Assembly: GCA_002733705.1 (NCBI GenBank)
Contig: NVWP01000004.1
Span: 1-64,000 of the forward strand
Direction of reading: 5' to 3'
DNA length: 64,000 bases
From: Henriciella sp.
GTDB lineage: Bacteria > Pseudomonadota > Alphaproteobacteria > Caulobacterales > Hyphomonadaceae
Under the pieces are notes generated by a model. That model ran no database searches and was not told the origin of the DNA. It saw only the letters and a program-made list of their open reading frames with translations. Both the position numbers and the translations under genes were made by a program. This document shows positions 62,941 through 64,000 of this stretch, piece by piece; position 1 is the stretch's first letter, and every line of letters starts with the position of its first letter.

Positions 62941-64000
62941 CAGATTATTCCTTGTTCGCGCAGGCGTGTCTGCTGCGGGGTGTCTATGCCAAGGGAAGAG
63001 AGGATTTCGCCTGTATGGGCGCCAAGCTCCGGCCCGGTATGGCTGACCTTGCCCGGCGTCTCGGAGAGTTTCGGGAAGACGCCCTGCATCGGCACCTTAC
63101 CCAGCATGGGGTGGGCGACACGGATGATCGCTTCACGGGCCTTGATATGGGCGTCCTCAAGCATGTCGCGGGCGGTGTTCACAGGACCGCAGGGCACGCC
63201 GTTCTGCTCGCAGAGGGCAAGCACCTCATCGACCGTGCGCTCCCCGGTCCAGGCGGCGATCTTCTCATCGAGCTCGTGCTGGTTGTCGCCGCGCCCGTCA
63301 TGGGTGGCAAAACGCGGGTCATCCGCCCAGTCAGCGCCGATCATGCCTGCGAGACGGCGATAGAGCGTGTCCTGGTTGGCGCCAATGATGACCATGCCAT
63401 CGGTGCAAGGGTAGACACCGGACGGCGCGACGCGCGGCAGGATGGGGCCGGTGCGTTCGCGTATATGGCCGGCGAGCGCATATTCAGGGATGATGCTCTC
63501 GATGAAGGCCATGACGCTTTCATAGATGGCCGCATCGACGACCTGGCCCTTGCCGGTCTTTTCCCGCGCAAACAGCGCCATCATCGTGCCGAGCGCGGCG
63601 AAGGTGCCGGTCATCGTATCGCCGAGGGAGACGCCCGCGCGCGCCGGAAGCCGATCCGGTTCGCCGATCATGTAACGCAGCCCGCCCTTGGCTTCGCCTA
63701 CGCTGGCATAGCCGGCCTTGGCGCTTTCGGGGCCTGTCTGGCCATAGCCGGAGATGCGGGCGATCACGAGCCGCGGATTGAGCGCGTGCAGGACATCCGG
63801 GCCGAGCCCCCAGCGCTCCAGCGTGCCGGGACGGAAATTCTCGATCAGGACATCGGCCGTCGCCGCAAGCTCTTTCAGAATGTTCTGGCCTTCGGCTTCG
63901 CGCAGATTGAGCGTGAGGGATTTCTTGTTGCGGGCGATGATGGGCCAGAAGAGGCTCTGGCCGTCCTTCTTGACCGCGCCCCAGCCACGCGCCGGATCCG
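62940..64000 (-). CDS. CaiB/BaiF family CoA-transferase, partial
   Basis: Class III CoA-transferase or racemase fold, cut by the window edge; the frame is open to the last base. It shows [45 protein letters not shown] and later [20 protein letters not shown], all family hallmarks; the catalytic aspartate region near [12 protein letters not shown] is present. The start and the N-terminal ~35-50 residues lie beyond the edge. Substrate pair not predictable; it is translationally coupled to hisI. Confidence 0.93.
   Translation of the reverse strand, partial: DPARGWGAVKKDGQSLFWPIIARNKKSLTLNLREAEGQNILKELAATADVLIENFRPGTLERWGLGPDVLHALNPRLVIARISGYGQTGPESAKAGYASVGEAKGGLRYMIGEPDRLPARAGVSLGDTMTGTFAALGTMMALFAREKTGKGQVVDAAIYESVMAFIESIIPEYALAGHIRERTGPILPRVAPSGVYPCTDGMVIIGANQDTLYRRLAGMIGADWADDPRFATHDGRGDNQHELDEKIAAWTGERTVDEVLALCEQNGVPCGPVNTARDMLEDAHIKAREAIIRVAHPMLGKVPMQGVFPKLSETPGKVSHTGPELGAHTGEILSSLGIDTPQQTRLREQGII

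Overview
The window is a gene-dense (about 60% G+C) piece of an alphaproteobacterial chromosome. The gene content suggests Hyphomonadaceae or a close relative of Caulobacter: the ctaB-small protein-ctaG-ctaE-DUF983-SURF1 block, a DUF2842 protein, an NDUFS4-type complex I accessory protein, a double cold-shock-domain protein, an S1P-lyase-like enzyme and class I PhaC. This placement is inferred from gene content only. I see no phage genes, insertion sequences, integrases, CRISPR arrays or toxin-antitoxin pairs, so this is core chromosome rather than an island.

Layout. 0-4.6 kb: cytochrome c oxidase maturation (ctaB end, ctaG, ctaE, DUF983, SURF1) running into thrC by short overlaps. 4.6-16 kb: an EAL protein, YqgE, a peroxiredoxin, SPFH/NfeD, xseA, purD, a DUF2383 protein, an acyl-CoA-associated phosphotransferase with a hotdog protein, and a divergent pair of envelope proteins (ClpP-like and OmpA-like lipoprotein). 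16-23 kb, minus strand: a P450, then tRNA-Val followed by an LPS cluster (DUF374 acyltransferase, waaA, lpxK, lpxL) and DUF4345 and RluB-type genes. 23-24.5 kb: a 0.5 kb non-coding region with two tandem 14-bp palindromes, an unrecognised 82-residue protein, and gph. 24.5-31 kb: glmU, rpiA, gor, class II DAHP synthase, MATE, HU. 31-45 kb: an RNase H-fold protein, an MDR reductase, a Gfo/Idh + DegT pair (possible gnnA/gnnB), nadE, gltX, LOG, an Atm1-like ABC exporter, a phosphatidylserine-decarboxylase homologue that lacks the catalytic serine, DUF2842, ctaA and a lipoprotein. 44.6-54.5 kb: rplM-rpsI, argC against phaC, a lipoprotein, then aminotransferase-hom-glpX-recJ. 54.5-58.3 kb: tRNA-Glu, -Pro, -Arg and -Phe interleaved with small genes and an S1P-lyase homologue. 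58.3-64 kb: REP-like palindromes, kynureninase divergent from an alpha/beta-hydrolase lipoprotein, a metallo-beta-lactamase-fold lipoprotein, hisI and a partial CoA-transferase.

Working together. The heme-copper oxidase genes (ctaB, ctaG, ctaE, SURF1, and ctaA 40 kb away) supply heme O/A and copper to cytochrome c oxidase. The LPS genes acylate lipid A and attach Kdo; the gnnA/gnnB candidates could supply a diaminosugar to the same pathway. Aspartate-family synthesis is served by hom and thrC, far apart.

I found no clearly new multi-gene system. The best leads are the decarboxylase pseudoenzyme with its long acidic tail (41.1 kb), the tandem palindromes before the 82-residue gene (23.3 kb), tRNA-Val as apparent leader of the LPS operon, the histone-H1-like tail on PhaC, the gnnA/gnnB candidates, and the kynureninase/secreted hydrolase pair.
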